Shown here: in pieces, positions 1-9,262 of the stretch
Numbering within the stretch: the stretch's first letter is position 1
Layout: each line of letters starts with the position of its first letter
Assembly (NCBI RefSeq): GCF_001894945.1
Contig: NZ_BCXE01000034.1
Location: 62,001-126,000 of the forward strand
From: Rhodococcus ruber NBRC 15591
GTDB taxonomy: Bacteria; Actinomycetota; Actinomycetes; Mycobacteriales; Mycobacteriaceae
Direction of reading: 5' to 3'
Length of the DNA stretch: 64,000 nt
Program-made: the position numbers and the translations under genes
The notes under the pieces: model-generated
What the model saw: only the letters and a program-made list of their open reading frames with translations
The model's database searches: none
What the model was told of the DNA's origin: nothing

Positions 1-1219
1 CGACGGCAACGCCCTGATCGACCTGGGTTCCGGTATCGCGGTCACCAGCGTCGGCGCCTCGGACCCGGCGGTCGTGGCGGCGGTGCAGGAGCAGGTCGCG
101 CACTTCACGCACACCTGCTTCATGGTCACCCCCTACGAGGGCTACATCGCCGTCGCCGAGAAGCTCGCGGCGCTGACCCCCGGCGACCACGCCAAGCGCA
201 CGGTGCTGTTCAACAGCGGCGCCGAGGCCGTCGAGAACGCGGTGAAGATCGCCCGCGTCGCCACCGGTCGCAGCGCCGTGGTGGTCTTCGACCACGCCTA
301 CCACGGCCGCACCAACCTGACGATGGCGCTCACCGCGAAGAACCAGCCCTACAAGGAGGGCTTCGGCCCGTTCGCCCCGGACATCCACCGCGTGCCGGCG
401 TCCTACCCGTTCCGGGAGGGCCGCAACTACGACGGCACCGAGGTCACCGGCGAGCAGGCCGCCCACCGCGCGATCTCGCAGATCGACAAGCAGATCGGCG
501 CGCACAACGTCGCCGCGATCGTGCTCGAGCCCATCCAGGGCGAGGGCGGATTCATCGTGCCGGCCAAGGGTTTCCTGCCGACCCTCGTCGACTGGGCGAA
601 GGCCAACGGCATCGTCTTCGTCGCCGACGAGGTGCAGACCGGCTTCGCGCGCACCGGTGACTGGTTCGCCGGCAACGACGAGAACATCGTCCCGGACCTG
701 ATGACCCTCGCCAAGGGCATCGCCGGCGGCATGCCGCTCGCCGCGGTGACCGGCCGCGCCGAACTGATCGATGCCGTCCACGGCGGCGGTCTCGGCGGCA
801 CCTACGGCGGCAACCCCGTCGCGTGCGCCGCGGCGCTCGCCACCCTGGACCGGATCGAGCAGCTGGACCTGTGCGGCCGCGCCCGGCGCATCGAGCAGAT
901 CGCCACCGAGCGGTTGCGGGCGCTCGCCGCGGACGTCGACATCGTCGGCGAGGTCCGCGGCCGCGGCGCGATGCTCGCCGTCGAGTTCGTCCGGCCCGGC
1001 ACCCGCGAGCCGAACCCGGAGGCCACCAAGGCGATCGCCGCGAAGGCGCTCGAGCAGGGCGTCATCGTGCTCACCTGCGGCACCTACGGCAACGTCGTCC
1101 GCCTGCTGCCGCCGCTGGTGATCTCCGACGAACTGCTCACCGACGGCCTCGACGTTCTCGCTGCCGCAATCCGCGACGTCGCGGGCGTGCGCCCGACCCT
1201 GGCAGGAGCCACCCGATGA
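1..1219 (+). CDS. gabT: 4-aminobutyrate aminotransferase, 5' end cut by window
   Basis: Class III PLP aminotransferase that moves the amino group of GABA (or a similar omega-amine) to 2-oxoglutarate, giving succinate semialdehyde and glutamate in the cytosol. The frame is open from base 2 (DGNALIDLGSGIAVTSVGAS), so the true start lies outside the window; a GTG at 74 is only an internal codon. Visible family marks are FNSGAEAVENAVKIAR (cofactor phosphate contact), VADEVQTGFARTG, and AKGIAGGMP with the Schiff-base lysine codon at 713-715. The stop overlaps the start of the succinate-semialdehyde dehydrogenase gene (ATGA), so the two are translationally coupled. Putrescine catabolic neighbours support GABA as substrate; 5-aminovalerate is an alternative. 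Confidence 0.93.
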   Translation, partial: DGNALIDLGSGIAVTSVGASDPAVVAAVQEQVAHFTHTCFMVTPYEGYIAVAEKLAALTPGDHAKRTVLFNSGAEAVENAVKIARVATGRSAVVVFDHAYHGRTNLTMALTAKNQPYKEGFGPFAPDIHRVPASYPFREGRNYDGTEVTGEQAAHRAISQIDKQIGAHNVAAIVLEPIQGEGGFIVPAKGFLPTLVDWAKANGIVFVADEVQTGFARTGDWFAGNDENIVPDLMTLAKGIAGGMPLAAVTGRAELIDAVHGGGLGGTYGGNPVACAAALATLDRIEQLDLCGRARRIEQIATERLRALAADVDIVGEVRGRGAMLAVEFVRPGTREPNPEATKAIAAKALEQGVIVLTCGTYGNVVRLLPPLVISDELLTDGLDVLAAAIRDVAGVRPTLAGATR

Positions 1220-2661
1220 CCCACACCCTTCCCGCGGGTGTCCCGACCCGCCTCTGGCTGGGCGGCAAGCTCACCGACTCGTCCACCGGCGCGACGTTCC
1301 CCGTCGAGGACCCGGCCACCGGCGCGGTGCTCGCCGACGTCGCCGACGCCTCCGCCGACGACGGGCTGCGCGCCCTCGACCTCGCCGTCGCCGCGCAGGC
1401 CGAGTGGGCGGCGACCCCGCCCCGCGTGCGGGGCGAGATCCTGCGCACCGCCTTCGAACTCGTCCACGCCCGCGCCGACGACTTCGCCCGCGTCATCACC
1501 CTCGAGATGGGCAAGACCGTCGCCGAGGCCCGCGGCGAGGTGAACTACGGCGCGGAGTTCCTGCGCTGGTTCGCCGAGGAGGCCGTGCGCATCGGCGGCC
1601 GCACCGCCACCGCCCCCGCCGGGAACGGGCGCATCCTCGTCACCAAGGAACCGGTCGGGCCCGTCCTGGCGATCACCCCGTGGAACTTCCCGCTGGCGAT
1701 GGCCACCCGCAAGATCGGCCCGGCCCTGGCCGCGGGCTGCCCGATCCTGGTCAAGCCGGCCGCCGAGACCCCGCTGACGATGCTGCTGCTCGGGCAGGTC
1801 TTCGCCGACGCCGGCCTGCCGGCCGGGGTGCTGTCGATCCTGCCCGCCACCGACGCCGCGGCGCTGACCGGGCCGCTGCTCGCCGACGCGCGGCTGCGCA
1901 AGATCACCTTCACCGGCTCCACCGGCGTCGGCAAGCTGCTGGTCCGCCAGTCCGCCGACCGGCTGCTGCGCACCTCGATGGAACTCGGCGGCAACGCCCC
2001 GTTCCTGGTGTTCGCCGACGCCGATCTCGACGCCGCCGTCGACGGCGCGATGGCCGCGAAGATGCGCAACGGCGGCGAGGCCTGCACCGCCGCCAACCGC
2101 TTCCACGTCGCCCGCGGTGTCGCGGTCGAGTTCACCGACAAGCTCACCGCCCGCATCGCGGCGCTGCGCACCGGTCACGGCCTCGACGACGGCACCGACC
2201 TCGGCCCGCTCATCACCGCCCGGCAGCGCGCCACGGTCGACGCGCTGGTGCGCGACGCCGTCGAGCGCGGCGCCCGGGTCCGCACCGGCGGACAGATCCC
2301 CGACGGGCCCGGCACGTTCTACCCGCCGACCGTGCTCGACGAGGTGCCGGCCGACGCGCGGCTGCTGCGCGAGGAGATCTTCGGCCCGGTCGCGGCGATC
2401 ACCGTCTTCGACACCGAGGACGAGGCCGTCGCCGCCGCCAACGACACCGAGTACGGCCTGGCCGCCTACTTCTACACCCGCGACCTGAACCGTGCGATGC
2501 GCGTGGCGGGCGCGCTGAAGACCGGCATGGTCGGGGTCAACCGCGGGGTCATCTCCGACGTCGCCGCCCCCTTCGGCGGCGTCAAGGAGTCCGGTTTCGG
2601 CCGCGAGGGCGCGGCCGAGGGCATCGAGGAGTACCTCGACACCAAGTACATCGCCCTGTAG
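1216..2661 (+). CDS. gabD: NAD(P)-dependent succinate-semialdehyde dehydrogenase
   Basis: 481-residue aldehyde dehydrogenase that oxidises succinate semialdehyde to succinate, the last step from GABA to the TCA cycle. Evidence: VLAITPWNFPLAMATRKIGP (cofactor fold), FTGSTGVGK, general base in MELGGNAP, catalytic cysteine in NGGEACTAANR, and the C-terminal FGGVKESGFGREG motif. Length is normal for the family. The ATG at 1216 overlaps the gabT stop by 4 bp, which fixes the start; longer readings of the same frame run into gabT. A strong hairpin follows the stop, so gabT-gabD ends a transcript. Confidence 0.93.
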   Translation: MTHTLPAGVPTRLWLGGKLTDSSTGATFPVEDPATGAVLADVADASADDGLRALDLAVAAQAEWAATPPRVRGEILRTAFELVHARADDFARVITLEMGKTVAEARGEVNYGAEFLRWFAEEAVRIGGRTATAPAGNGRILVTKEPVGPVLAITPWNFPLAMATRKIGPALAAGCPILVKPAAETPLTMLLLGQVFADAGLPAGVLSILPATDAAALTGPLLADARLRKITFTGSTGVGKLLVRQSADRLLRTSMELGGNAPFLVFADADLDAAVDGAMAAKMRNGGEACTAANRFHVARGVAVEFTDKLTARIAALRTGHGLDDGTDLGPLITARQRATVDALVRDAVERGARVRTGGQIPDGPGTFYPPTVLDEVPADARLLREEIFGPVAAITVFDTEDEAVAAANDTEYGLAAYFYTRDLNRAMRVAGALKTGMVGVNRGVISDVAAPFGGVKESGFGREGAAEGIEEYLDTKYIAL

Positions 2662-2686
2662 CGGGACCATCAGGAATCCGAATACC

Positions 2687-2730
2687 GGCTCGGTCCGGGA
2701 GCGCGGCACGTCGCGCTCCCGGGCCGAGCC
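2687..2730. terminator. Hairpin terminator between gabD and convergent tetR
   Basis: A 19-bp stem with one mismatch (GGCTCGGTCCGGGAGCGCG against its complement CGCGCTCCCGGGCCGAGCC) and a 6-base loop lies 25 bp after gabD. The two flanking genes converge on it, so it can serve both strands. There is no clear T-tract, as is usual in high-GC actinobacteria. Confidence 0.8.
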
Positions 2731-2745
2731 GTATCCTATTGGGAC

Positions 2746-3411
2746 TCAGTCATTCCGGAGCCGATCCAGGCGCGCCTCGAGTCCGGCGATCATCGCGTCG
2801 AGGCCGGCGTCGAAACCGGCGTCCGGGGTGTAGTCGCCGCCCGAGCCGGCGAACGCGTCGATCGCCGCGGTGAACACCGGGCTGACGCCGGCGAGGTCGG
2901 CGGTGTCGAAGATGTCGGCCGGGGCGTTGGCGTCGAGCGCGGAGCCGAAGATGAACGACTCCAGCGCGACGACGACCGGCACGATGGTCCCGATCGGCCA
3001 CCCGGCCTCGGCGAAGCCCGCGGCCACCGCCTCGTAGACCGCGAGGGTGCGGGGCGCGCCCGCGACGGGCATCACGGCGATCACCGGGACCAGCGGCGCG
3101 TGCCGGGCGAACACGTCCCGGTAGGACAGGGCCCAGCGCCGTGTCGCCACGGCCCACGGCTCGGTGCCGAACCCGCTGACGTCGACCTTGGTCATGAGAT
3201 CTTCCTGCACCCACAGCAGGACGTCCTGCTTCGAGCGCACGTGGTTGTACAGGGCGGACGGGGCCACCCCGAGGGCGCGGGCGAGCTTGGCGACGGTGAA
3301 GGCGTCGTAGCCGCCGTGTTCGATCACGTCGAGTGCGGCGTCGGTGATCGCTTGCCGAGACAGCACTTTCGTCGACGGCCGGCCGGCGCGCCGGTGCGTC
3401 CCCTCTCCCAC
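2746..3411 (-). CDS. TetR-family regulator of the putrescine genes
   Basis: One-component repressor of about 221 residues. The N-terminal helix-turn-helix reads FTVAKLARALGVAPSALYNH, followed by an alpha-helical ligand domain ending ARLDRLRND. It is divergent from putrescine oxidase and shares a 100-bp promoter region with it that contains an inverted repeat (3506-3520). A polyamine or derived aldehyde is a plausible ligand; this is inference from position. I prefer the GTG at 3411 because a GGAGGGGGAG ribosome site sits just before it; the frame stays open to another GTG at 3432. It resembles the second TetR at 9246-9857 in the SxLYNHV recognition segment and in the C-terminal domain, so the two are probably paralogues. 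Confidence 0.85.
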   Translation of the reverse strand: MGEGTHRRAGRPSTKVLSRQAITDAALDVIEHGGYDAFTVAKLARALGVAPSALYNHVRSKQDVLLWVQEDLMTKVDVSGFGTEPWAVATRRWALSYRDVFARHAPLVPVIAVMPVAGAPRTLAVYEAVAAGFAEAGWPIGTIVPVVVALESFIFGSALDANAPADIFDTADLAGVSPVFTAAIDAFAGSGGDYTPDAGFDAGLDAMIAGLEARLDRLRND

Positions 3412-3505
3412 GCCGCTCCCCCTCCGTCTCACGATTTCCGGCCACGAATTGCCGCGAGGGTCTTCTCCTCGCGCCTCGATGAGGTTACAGTGTGATGCGA
3501 CACAT

Positions 3506-3520
3506 ATGAATGTCGTTCAT
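3506..3520. promoter_or_regulatory. Inverted repeat, likely TetR operator for puo/tetR
   Basis: ATGAA-TGTCG-TTCAT, 5-bp arms around a 5-bp centre, ends 19 bp before the putrescine oxidase start and lies between two divergent genes. The inner GAA-N5-TTC pattern recurs in the promoter of the agmatine operon (9918-9934), which is also controlled by a divergent TetR of the same subfamily. Binding is inferred, not shown. Confidence 0.55.
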
Positions 3521-3539
3521 TTTCTCGAAGGGGAATCCC

Positions 3540-4952
3540 ATGCAATCCATCGAGCGTGACGTCGTCGTCGTCGGGGCGGGACCGTCCGGCCTGACCGCCG
3601 CCTACCGCCTGCGACAGGCGGGCCTGCGGGTCGCCGTCCTCGAAGCCCGCGACCGCGTCGGCGGCCGCACCTGGACCGACACGATCGACGGAGCGATGCT
3701 CGAGATCGGCGGTCAGTGGGTGTCCCCCGACCAGACCGCCCTGATCGCCCTCCTCGACGAACTGGGTCTGCGCACCTTCGCCCGCTACCGCGACGGCGAG
3801 AACATCTACCTCGACGCCGAGGGCCGGCCCGTCCGGTACCGCGGCGACACGTTCCCGACCTCCGAGCACACCCGCGTCGAGATGGACAAGCTGATCGCGC
3901 TGCTCGACGCGCTCGCCGCCGAGATCGGCCCCCACGAGCCGTGGGCGCATCCGCGGGCGCGGGAACTCGACACCGTCTCCTTCCACCACTGGCTCCGGGC
4001 CAACTCGGACGACGAGGAAGCGTGCGCCAACATCGGGTTGTTCATCGCCGGGGGCATGCTCACCAAGCCGGCCCACGCGTTCTCCGCGCTGCAGGCGATC
4101 CTCATGGCGGCATCCGCGGGTTCGTTCAGCAACCTCGTGGACGAGGACTTCATCCTCGACAAGCGCGTCGTCGGCGGTATGCAGCAGGTGTCGGAGCGGC
4201 TGGCCGAAAGGCTCGGCGACGACGTGTTTCTCGGAAATCCGGTGCGGACCCTGCACTGGTCCGAGGGCGCGGAGGCCGGGGCGCCGGGGCGCGTGCGCGC
4301 GGTGGCCGACGGGGTCGCCGTCGACGCCCGGTTCGCCGTGCTGGCCGTGCCGCCGAACCTGTACTCCCGCATCTCCTACGTCCCGCCGCTGCCGCGCCGC
4401 CAGCACCAGATGCACCAGCACCAGTCCCTCGGGCTCGTCATCAAGGTGCACGCCGTGTACGACACGCCGTTCTGGCGCGAGGAGGGCCTGTCCGGCACGT
4501 GCTTCGGCGCCGGAGCGCTCGTCCAGGAGATCTACGACAACACCAATTTCGAGGATCCGCGGGGCACCCTGGTGGCGTTCGTGGCGGACGAGAAGGCCGA
4601 CGCCGTCTTCGAACTCTCCGCCGCGGAACGCAAGGCCGCGATCCTCTCGTCCATGGCCGGTTATCTCGGCGAGAAGGCCCAGAACCCGGTGGTCTACTAC
4701 GAATCCGACTGGGGCTCCGAGGAGTGGACCCGCGGGGCCTACGCGGCGAGCTACGATCTCGGCGGCCTGCACCGCTACGGCAAGGACCAGCTCACACCCG
4801 TCGGACCGATCCTCTTCTCGTCGTCCGACCTGGCCGCCGAGGGCTACCAGCACGTCGACGGCGCCGTGCGCATGGGCGAGGACACGGCCCGGCGCATTCT
4901 CGACGCCCTCGGCTCCCGCGCGACCGCGGCGGCCGGCGCCCCGGCGCACTGA
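3540..4952 (+). CDS. puo: Putrescine oxidase (FAD-dependent)
   Basis: 470-residue flavin amine oxidase. It oxidises putrescine with O2 to 4-aminobutanal, ammonia and hydrogen peroxide. The N-terminal Rossmann motif VVVVGAGPSGLTAAYRLRQ and VLEARDRVGGRTW bind FAD; GAMLEIGGQWVSP and the C-terminal SSSDLAAEGYQHVDGAVRMG are typical of the monoamine/putrescine oxidase family. The ATG at 3540 is preferred over an in-frame ATG at 3510 because GAAGGGGAA precedes it at a good distance and the FAD-binding strand then begins near residue 7. The aminobutyraldehyde dehydrogenase downstream would use the product. Another primary amine oxidase activity is possible, but the neighbours favour putrescine. Confidence 0.9.
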   Translation: MQSIERDVVVVGAGPSGLTAAYRLRQAGLRVAVLEARDRVGGRTWTDTIDGAMLEIGGQWVSPDQTALIALLDELGLRTFARYRDGENIYLDAEGRPVRYRGDTFPTSEHTRVEMDKLIALLDALAAEIGPHEPWAHPRARELDTVSFHHWLRANSDDEEACANIGLFIAGGMLTKPAHAFSALQAILMAASAGSFSNLVDEDFILDKRVVGGMQQVSERLAERLGDDVFLGNPVRTLHWSEGAEAGAPGRVRAVADGVAVDARFAVLAVPPNLYSRISYVPPLPRRQHQMHQHQSLGLVIKVHAVYDTPFWREEGLSGTCFGAGALVQEIYDNTNFEDPRGTLVAFVADEKADAVFELSAAERKAAILSSMAGYLGEKAQNPVVYYESDWGSEEWTRGAYAASYDLGGLHRYGKDQLTPVGPILFSSSDLAAEGYQHVDGAVRMGEDTARRILDALGSRATAAAGAPAH

Positions 4953-5219
4953 CCGCCCCGCCCTTCCCCCGGCAGATCCGAAGATCCGGTTTCACAACAG
5001 TTTTCACGCTCGCTCGGCGCCCGTCTCGGCGTCCGACCCGCTCACGACGAGGTGAGCATTCCGGTCCCGGCGGCGCCGCCCTCCGGCAGCGCCGCCGCCC
5101 TCCGAACCTTTCGCACCCGATCCGGCCGCCGGATCCCTGGCCCGGCACCGTCGGTGCGGCCCACACTGATCACCAGAGTCCCTGCCCCGGCCGGGCAGGC
5201 CTCCGAGAGGAACCCAGCC

Positions 5220-6647
5220 ATGACCGCTCTCCGCGAGAACTACATCGACGGCGCATTCGTGCCCTCGACGGCCACCGAATCCCTGCCGCTGATCGACCCG
5301 GTCGACGAATCCCTCGTGGGCTCGATCCCGGTGTCGACCGCCGCCGACGTCGACGCCGCGGTGGCGGCCGCGCAGCGCGCGTTCCGCACCTGGGGCAGGA
5401 CCACCCCCAAGGAACGCCAGACGGCGCTGCTGAAGCTCGCCGACGCCCTCGAGGAGCACTGCGACGAACTCGTCGAGGCGGAGTGCCGCAACACCGGCCA
5501 GCCGAAGTCCATGATCGCCGACGAGGAGGTCAAGGTCGGCGCGGACCAGCTGCGCTTCTTCGCCGGCGCGGCCCGCATGCTCGAGGGCAAGGCGGCCGGC
5601 GAGTACATGGAGGGCCACACCTCCTACGTGCGGCGCGAGCCGATCGGCGTGGTCGGTCAGGTCACGCCCTGGAACTACCCGCTGATGATGGCGCTGTGGA
5701 AGATCGGACCCGCGCTCGCGGCCGGCAACACCATCGTCCTCAAGCCCAGCGACACCACCCCCGACAGCACGCTGGTGCTCGCCCGCCTGACCCGGGGCAT
5801 CCTGCCCGACGGCGTCTTCAACGTCGTGCTCGGCAACGCCGCCACCGGGGCCGCCCTCGTCGAGCATCCCGCGCTCGGCCTGGTGTCGATCACCGCTTCG
5901 GTCCGCGCAGGCACCGAGGTGGCGGTCTCCGCGGCCCGGCAGCTCAAGCGCGCGCACCTCGAACTCGGCGGCAAGGCCCCCGTCCTGGTCTTCGACGACG
6001 CCGACGTGCCGAAGACCGCCGAAGCCGTCGCGGCGGCCGCCTTCTTCAACGGCGGCCAGGACTGCACGGCCGCCACCCGGGTACTGGTCCACGAGTCGAT
6101 CCACGACGACCTCGTCGACGCGCTGGCGCGGCAGGCCGAGCTGCTGCGCCCGGGCCGCCCCGACGACTCGGACGCCTTCTACGGCCCGCTCAACAACGCC
6201 GCGCACTTCCAGCGCGTCACCGACAAGATCGCCGCCCTGCCCGCCTCGGCGACGATCGTCACCGGCGGCCGGCGCGCCGGCGAGAAGGGCTTCTTCTTCG
6301 AACCGACGATCGTCACCGGCGTGGGCCAGCACGACCCCATCGTGCAGGACGAGACGTTCGGCCCGGTCCTGACGGTGCAGTCCTTCGCCACCGAGGACGA
6401 GGCCGTCGCGCTGGCCAACGACGTCCGCTACGGGCTCGCCGCGAGCGTGTGGACCCGCGACCACGGGCGCACCCAGCGGCTGTCCGCCACGCTCGACTTC
6501 GGCGCGGTGTGGATCAACTGCCACATCCCGCTCGTCGCGGAGATGCCGCACGGCGGGTTCAAGCAGTCCGGCTACGGCAAGGACCTCTCCACCTACAGCG
6601 TCGAGGACTACACCCGCATCAAGCACGTGATGAGCACCCACGACTGA
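5220..6647 (+). CDS. 4-aminobutyraldehyde dehydrogenase
   Basis: 475-residue NAD-dependent aldehyde dehydrogenase, expected to oxidise 4-aminobutanal from putrescine oxidase to GABA. Seen: GVVGQVTPWNYPLMMALWKI, catalytic base in LELGGKAP, catalytic cysteine in FNGGQDCTAATR, and the C-terminal GGFKQSGYGKDL. The closest known families are PatD/YdcW- and KauB-type aminoaldehyde dehydrogenases; betaine-aldehyde dehydrogenase is the main alternative. Start at 5220 is preceded by GAGAGGAAC. The 267-bp gap before it holds no gene that I can see, so it may be an untranslated leader or carry its own promoter. Confidence 0.87.
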   Translation: MTALRENYIDGAFVPSTATESLPLIDPVDESLVGSIPVSTAADVDAAVAAAQRAFRTWGRTTPKERQTALLKLADALEEHCDELVEAECRNTGQPKSMIADEEVKVGADQLRFFAGAARMLEGKAAGEYMEGHTSYVRREPIGVVGQVTPWNYPLMMALWKIGPALAAGNTIVLKPSDTTPDSTLVLARLTRGILPDGVFNVVLGNAATGAALVEHPALGLVSITASVRAGTEVAVSAARQLKRAHLELGGKAPVLVFDDADVPKTAEAVAAAAFFNGGQDCTAATRVLVHESIHDDLVDALARQAELLRPGRPDDSDAFYGPLNNAAHFQRVTDKIAALPASATIVTGGRRAGEKGFFFEPTIVTGVGQHDPIVQDETFGPVLTVQSFATEDEAVALANDVRYGLAASVWTRDHGRTQRLSATLDFGAVWINCHIPLVAEMPHGGFKQSGYGKDLSTYSVEDYTRIKHVMSTHD

Positions 6648-6725
6648 CCTGCCGCGGCCCGACCGCGCCGTTGCCGGAAGCCGGCGGCACCCTCCCGCCG
6701 GCTTCCCCTACCGGATCGGAATCCC

Positions 6726-7616
6726 ATGAGACTGGTTGTCGGATACCTCGCCACCCCCAGCGGCGCGGACGGGCTGGCGCTCGGCGTCCAGCTCGCCCGC
6801 AGCCTGGGCGCCGAACTCGACATCTGTATGGTCCTGCCCCCGGACCGCCCGGTGCCCTCCCGGGTGCCCGCCGAACCCGGGTACGAGGACGTCCTCGCCG
6901 GCACGGGCGAAGCATGGCTCGCCCAGGCGGCGGCCACGGTGCCCGACGACGTGCGGGCGCACACGCACCTGAGCTTCCACGAATCCTTCGCGCAGGGCCT
7001 GCTCGACGAGGTCGCCCGGCTCGGTGCGCGCGCCGTCGTTCTCGGGGCCGCGGGCGACGGGCTCCTCGGCCGGCACTCCATCGGCACGGTGTCGTCCGAG
7101 CTGCTGCATTCCGCGCCCGTGCCGCTGGCCCTGGCACCGCGCGGATTCCGACACTCGGCCGCGCCCCGCGTCCACGAGGTCACGTGCGCACTCGGCACCC
7201 GCACCGGAGCGGACGTCCTGCTCAGGACCGCGGTACGCGCCTGCGAGCGGATGCGCACGCCGCTGCGGCTCGCCTCGCTCGTCGCCCTCGATCCGCACGG
7301 TCTCGGCCGCGACGTGCGCAAGTCGCACGAACTCGCCCTCGAGTCGGCGCGGGCCCACGCGCGCACCCTTCTGGACACCGCCCGCGCCGAGCTTCCCGGC
7401 GACTACCCGGTCCGGTCGCTCGTCGCGGACGGGGACACCGTCGAATCGGCGGTGGCGAAGCTCGAATGGCACGACGGCGACGTCGTGATGGTCGGCTCCA
7501 GCCGGCTCGCCCAACCGCACCGGCTCTTCCTGGGTTCGACGGCAGCGAAGATGCTGCGGGTCGTTCCGGTGCCCATGATCGTCGTTCCCAAGCACGAGTT
7601 CGAGAACAGTGAGTAG
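6726..7616 (+). CDS. Tandem universal stress protein (UspA family)
   Basis: 296 residues made of two Usp domains. The first begins MRLVVGYLATPSGADGLALG and contains VVLGAAGDGLLGRHSIGTVS; the second ends VMVGSSRLAQPHRLFLGSTA followed by VPMIVVPK, fitting the ATP-binding G-2x-G-9x-G(S/T) pattern. It sits between the aldehyde dehydrogenase and an amino-acid/polyamine permease and overlaps or abuts the permease gene. Usp genes next to APC or Na+-coupled transporters are common, so a role tied to uptake or to the peroxide made by putrescine oxidase is possible; function is inferred. Confidence 0.85.
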   Translation: MRLVVGYLATPSGADGLALGVQLARSLGAELDICMVLPPDRPVPSRVPAEPGYEDVLAGTGEAWLAQAAATVPDDVRAHTHLSFHESFAQGLLDEVARLGARAVVLGAAGDGLLGRHSIGTVSSELLHSAPVPLALAPRGFRHSAAPRVHEVTCALGTRTGADVLLRTAVRACERMRTPLRLASLVALDPHGLGRDVRKSHELALESARAHARTLLDTARAELPGDYPVRSLVADGDTVESAVAKLEWHDGDVVMVGSSRLAQPHRLFLGSTAAKMLRVVPVPMIVVPKHEFENSE

Positions 7617-7623
7617 ACCCGTC

Positions 7624-9210
7624 ATGACGAATTCGCTTCCCACCACCGAGATCCGGGAGGTCCCCCCGATGGCCGCACCCACCGACGGTGTCGTCTCGAA
7701 GGGCCTGGCCGCCGGCCGGATCGGCACCTTCGGCGGTGCCGTCCTGGGCATCTCGTCCGTCGCGCCGGGTTACACGCTGACCGCGAGCATCGGCCTGATC
7801 GTCGCGGCCGTGGGACTGAAGATGCCGGCGATCTTCATCGCCGGGTTCGTCCCGATGTTCCTCACCGCGTACGCCTACCGCGAACTCAACTCCGAATCAC
7901 CGGACTGCGGAGCGTCGTTCACGTGGTCGACGAAAGCCTTCGGCCCGTACGTGGGGTGGATGTGCGGCTGGGGCATGGTGATCGCGACGATCATCGTGCT
8001 GTCCAACCTGGCCGCGATCGCCGTCCAGTTCTTCTACCTGTTCCTGGCGCGGATCACCGGAGACGCCGCGCTCGCGGATCTGCCCGGGAACAAGCTCGTC
8101 AACGTCGGCACGACCCTGGTGTTCATCGCGATCGCGACGTGGATCGCGAGCCGCGGCATCACCACCAGCGAGCGCGTCCAGTACGCGCTCGTCGGCTTCC
8201 AGATGGTGCTTCTGCTCGCGTTCGCGGTCGCCGCGCTCGTGCACGTCGGCGCGGGCGACGCGCCCGCCGGGCTCTCGCTCGACGCCTCCTGGTTCGACCC
8301 GTTCCACGGACTCGCACTCGGCGCCTTCGTGATCGGCGTGACCGGCTCGATCTTCGCGTTCTGGGGATGGGACACGTGCCTGACCCTCGGGGAGGAGTCC
8401 CGCGACCCGAAGAAGACCCCGGGCCGGGCCGGGTTGCTGTGCGTGGCCACGATCCTGCTGACCTACCTGCTGGTGTCGGTCGCGGCGATGATGTACGCCG
8501 GCGTCGGTACGACGGGTCTCGGGCTGGGCAATCCCGACAACTCCGAGAACATCTTCGGCGCCCTCGCCGATCCCGTCCTGGGTCAGTGGGGCGGCCTGCT
8601 GCTCTTCCTCGCGATCTTCGTCTCGTCGGTGGCGAGCCTGCAGACCACCTTCCTGCCCGCGGCGCGGACGATGCTCGCCATGGGCGCCTACGGCGCGTTC
8701 CCGCGCCGGCTGGCGGCGGTGCACCCCCGCTTCCTGGTGCCCTCGTACGCGACGGTCGTCGCGGGGGTCGTCACCGCGGTGTTCTACGCCGGCGTGACGT
8801 TCCTGTCGGAACGGACCCTGCTCGACACCATTGCGGCGCTGGGGATCATGATCTGCTGGTACTACGGGATCACCGCGTTCGCGTGCGTCTGGTACTTCCG
8901 GGGACGGCTGTTCACCAGCGCCCGCAACGCCGTGTTCCGCTTCGCCTTCCCCCTCTCGGGCGGGATCATGCTCGCCGCCGTCTTCGCGATCTCCGTGGGC
9001 GAGAGCATGAATCCCGACAACGGCAGCGGCGCCGAGATCGGCGGCATCGGACTGGTGTTCTTCCTCGGCTTCGGGATCCTGCTGCTCGGTGCGGTCCTGA
9101 TGCTGGTGATGCGGGCCCGCAACCCGCAGTTCTTCCGCGGGGAGACCCTCACGCGCAGCACCGCCGCGCTCACCGGTGAGACGGACGTGCTCTCCACCGA
9201 CCGCGGTTGA
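7624..9210 (+). CDS. APC-superfamily amino acid/polyamine permease
   Basis: About 528 residues with roughly 12 hydrophobic segments. The first helix region GGAVLGISSVAPGYTLTASI resembles the unwound TM1 of the amino acid-polyamine-organocation superfamily. It would import putrescine, GABA or a related compound for the pathway in this island; substrate is inferred from neighbours only. The ATG at 7624 is chosen; an in-frame GTG at 7609 would overlap the Usp gene by 8 bp and cannot be excluded. A perfect hairpin follows the stop. Confidence 0.87.
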   Translation: MTNSLPTTEIREVPPMAAPTDGVVSKGLAAGRIGTFGGAVLGISSVAPGYTLTASIGLIVAAVGLKMPAIFIAGFVPMFLTAYAYRELNSESPDCGASFTWSTKAFGPYVGWMCGWGMVIATIIVLSNLAAIAVQFFYLFLARITGDAALADLPGNKLVNVGTTLVFIAIATWIASRGITTSERVQYALVGFQMVLLLAFAVAALVHVGAGDAPAGLSLDASWFDPFHGLALGAFVIGVTGSIFAFWGWDTCLTLGEESRDPKKTPGRAGLLCVATILLTYLLVSVAAMMYAGVGTTGLGLGNPDNSENIFGALADPVLGQWGGLLLFLAIFVSSVASLQTTFLPAARTMLAMGAYGAFPRRLAAVHPRFLVPSYATVVAGVVTAVFYAGVTFLSERTLLDTIAALGIMICWYYGITAFACVWYFRGRLFTSARNAVFRFAFPLSGGIMLAAVFAISVGESMNPDNGSGAEIGGIGLVFFLGFGILLLGAVLMLVMRARNPQFFRGETLTRSTAALTGETDVLSTDRG

Positions 9211-9230
9211 CCTCGGACCGCACCGATCAC

Positions 9231-9262
9231 CGCCGGCCGGGCCGCTCAGCGCCCGGCCGGCG
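9231..9262. terminator. Hairpin between convergent permease and tetR
   Basis: Perfect 12-bp stem CGCCGGCCGGGC / GCCCGGCCGGCG with an 8-base loop. It overlaps the last codons of the convergent TetR gene and follows the permease stop by 20 bp, so it can end transcripts from both sides. Confidence 0.75.

Noticed and set aside
1084-2709. Long open frames opposite gabD and other genes (also 3716-7612, 23887-27204, 39763-42873 and similar)
   Set aside because: In DNA of this GC content the unused frames stay open for long distances. These frames are Arg/Pro/Gly/Ala-rich, lack motifs and lie across genes with clear families; only their stretches that match a true family were kept.
3510-3539. Earlier start of putrescine oxidase at ATG 3510
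   Set aside because: It would lie inside the operator repeat and has no ribosome site, whereas ATG 3540 has GAAGGGGAA.
9241-9255. GCCGCTCAGCGCCCG resembling the cluster palindrome
   Set aside because: It is the loop and stem of a terminator hairpin and contains the tetR stop codon; the outer bases do not fit and it is not upstream of a gene.
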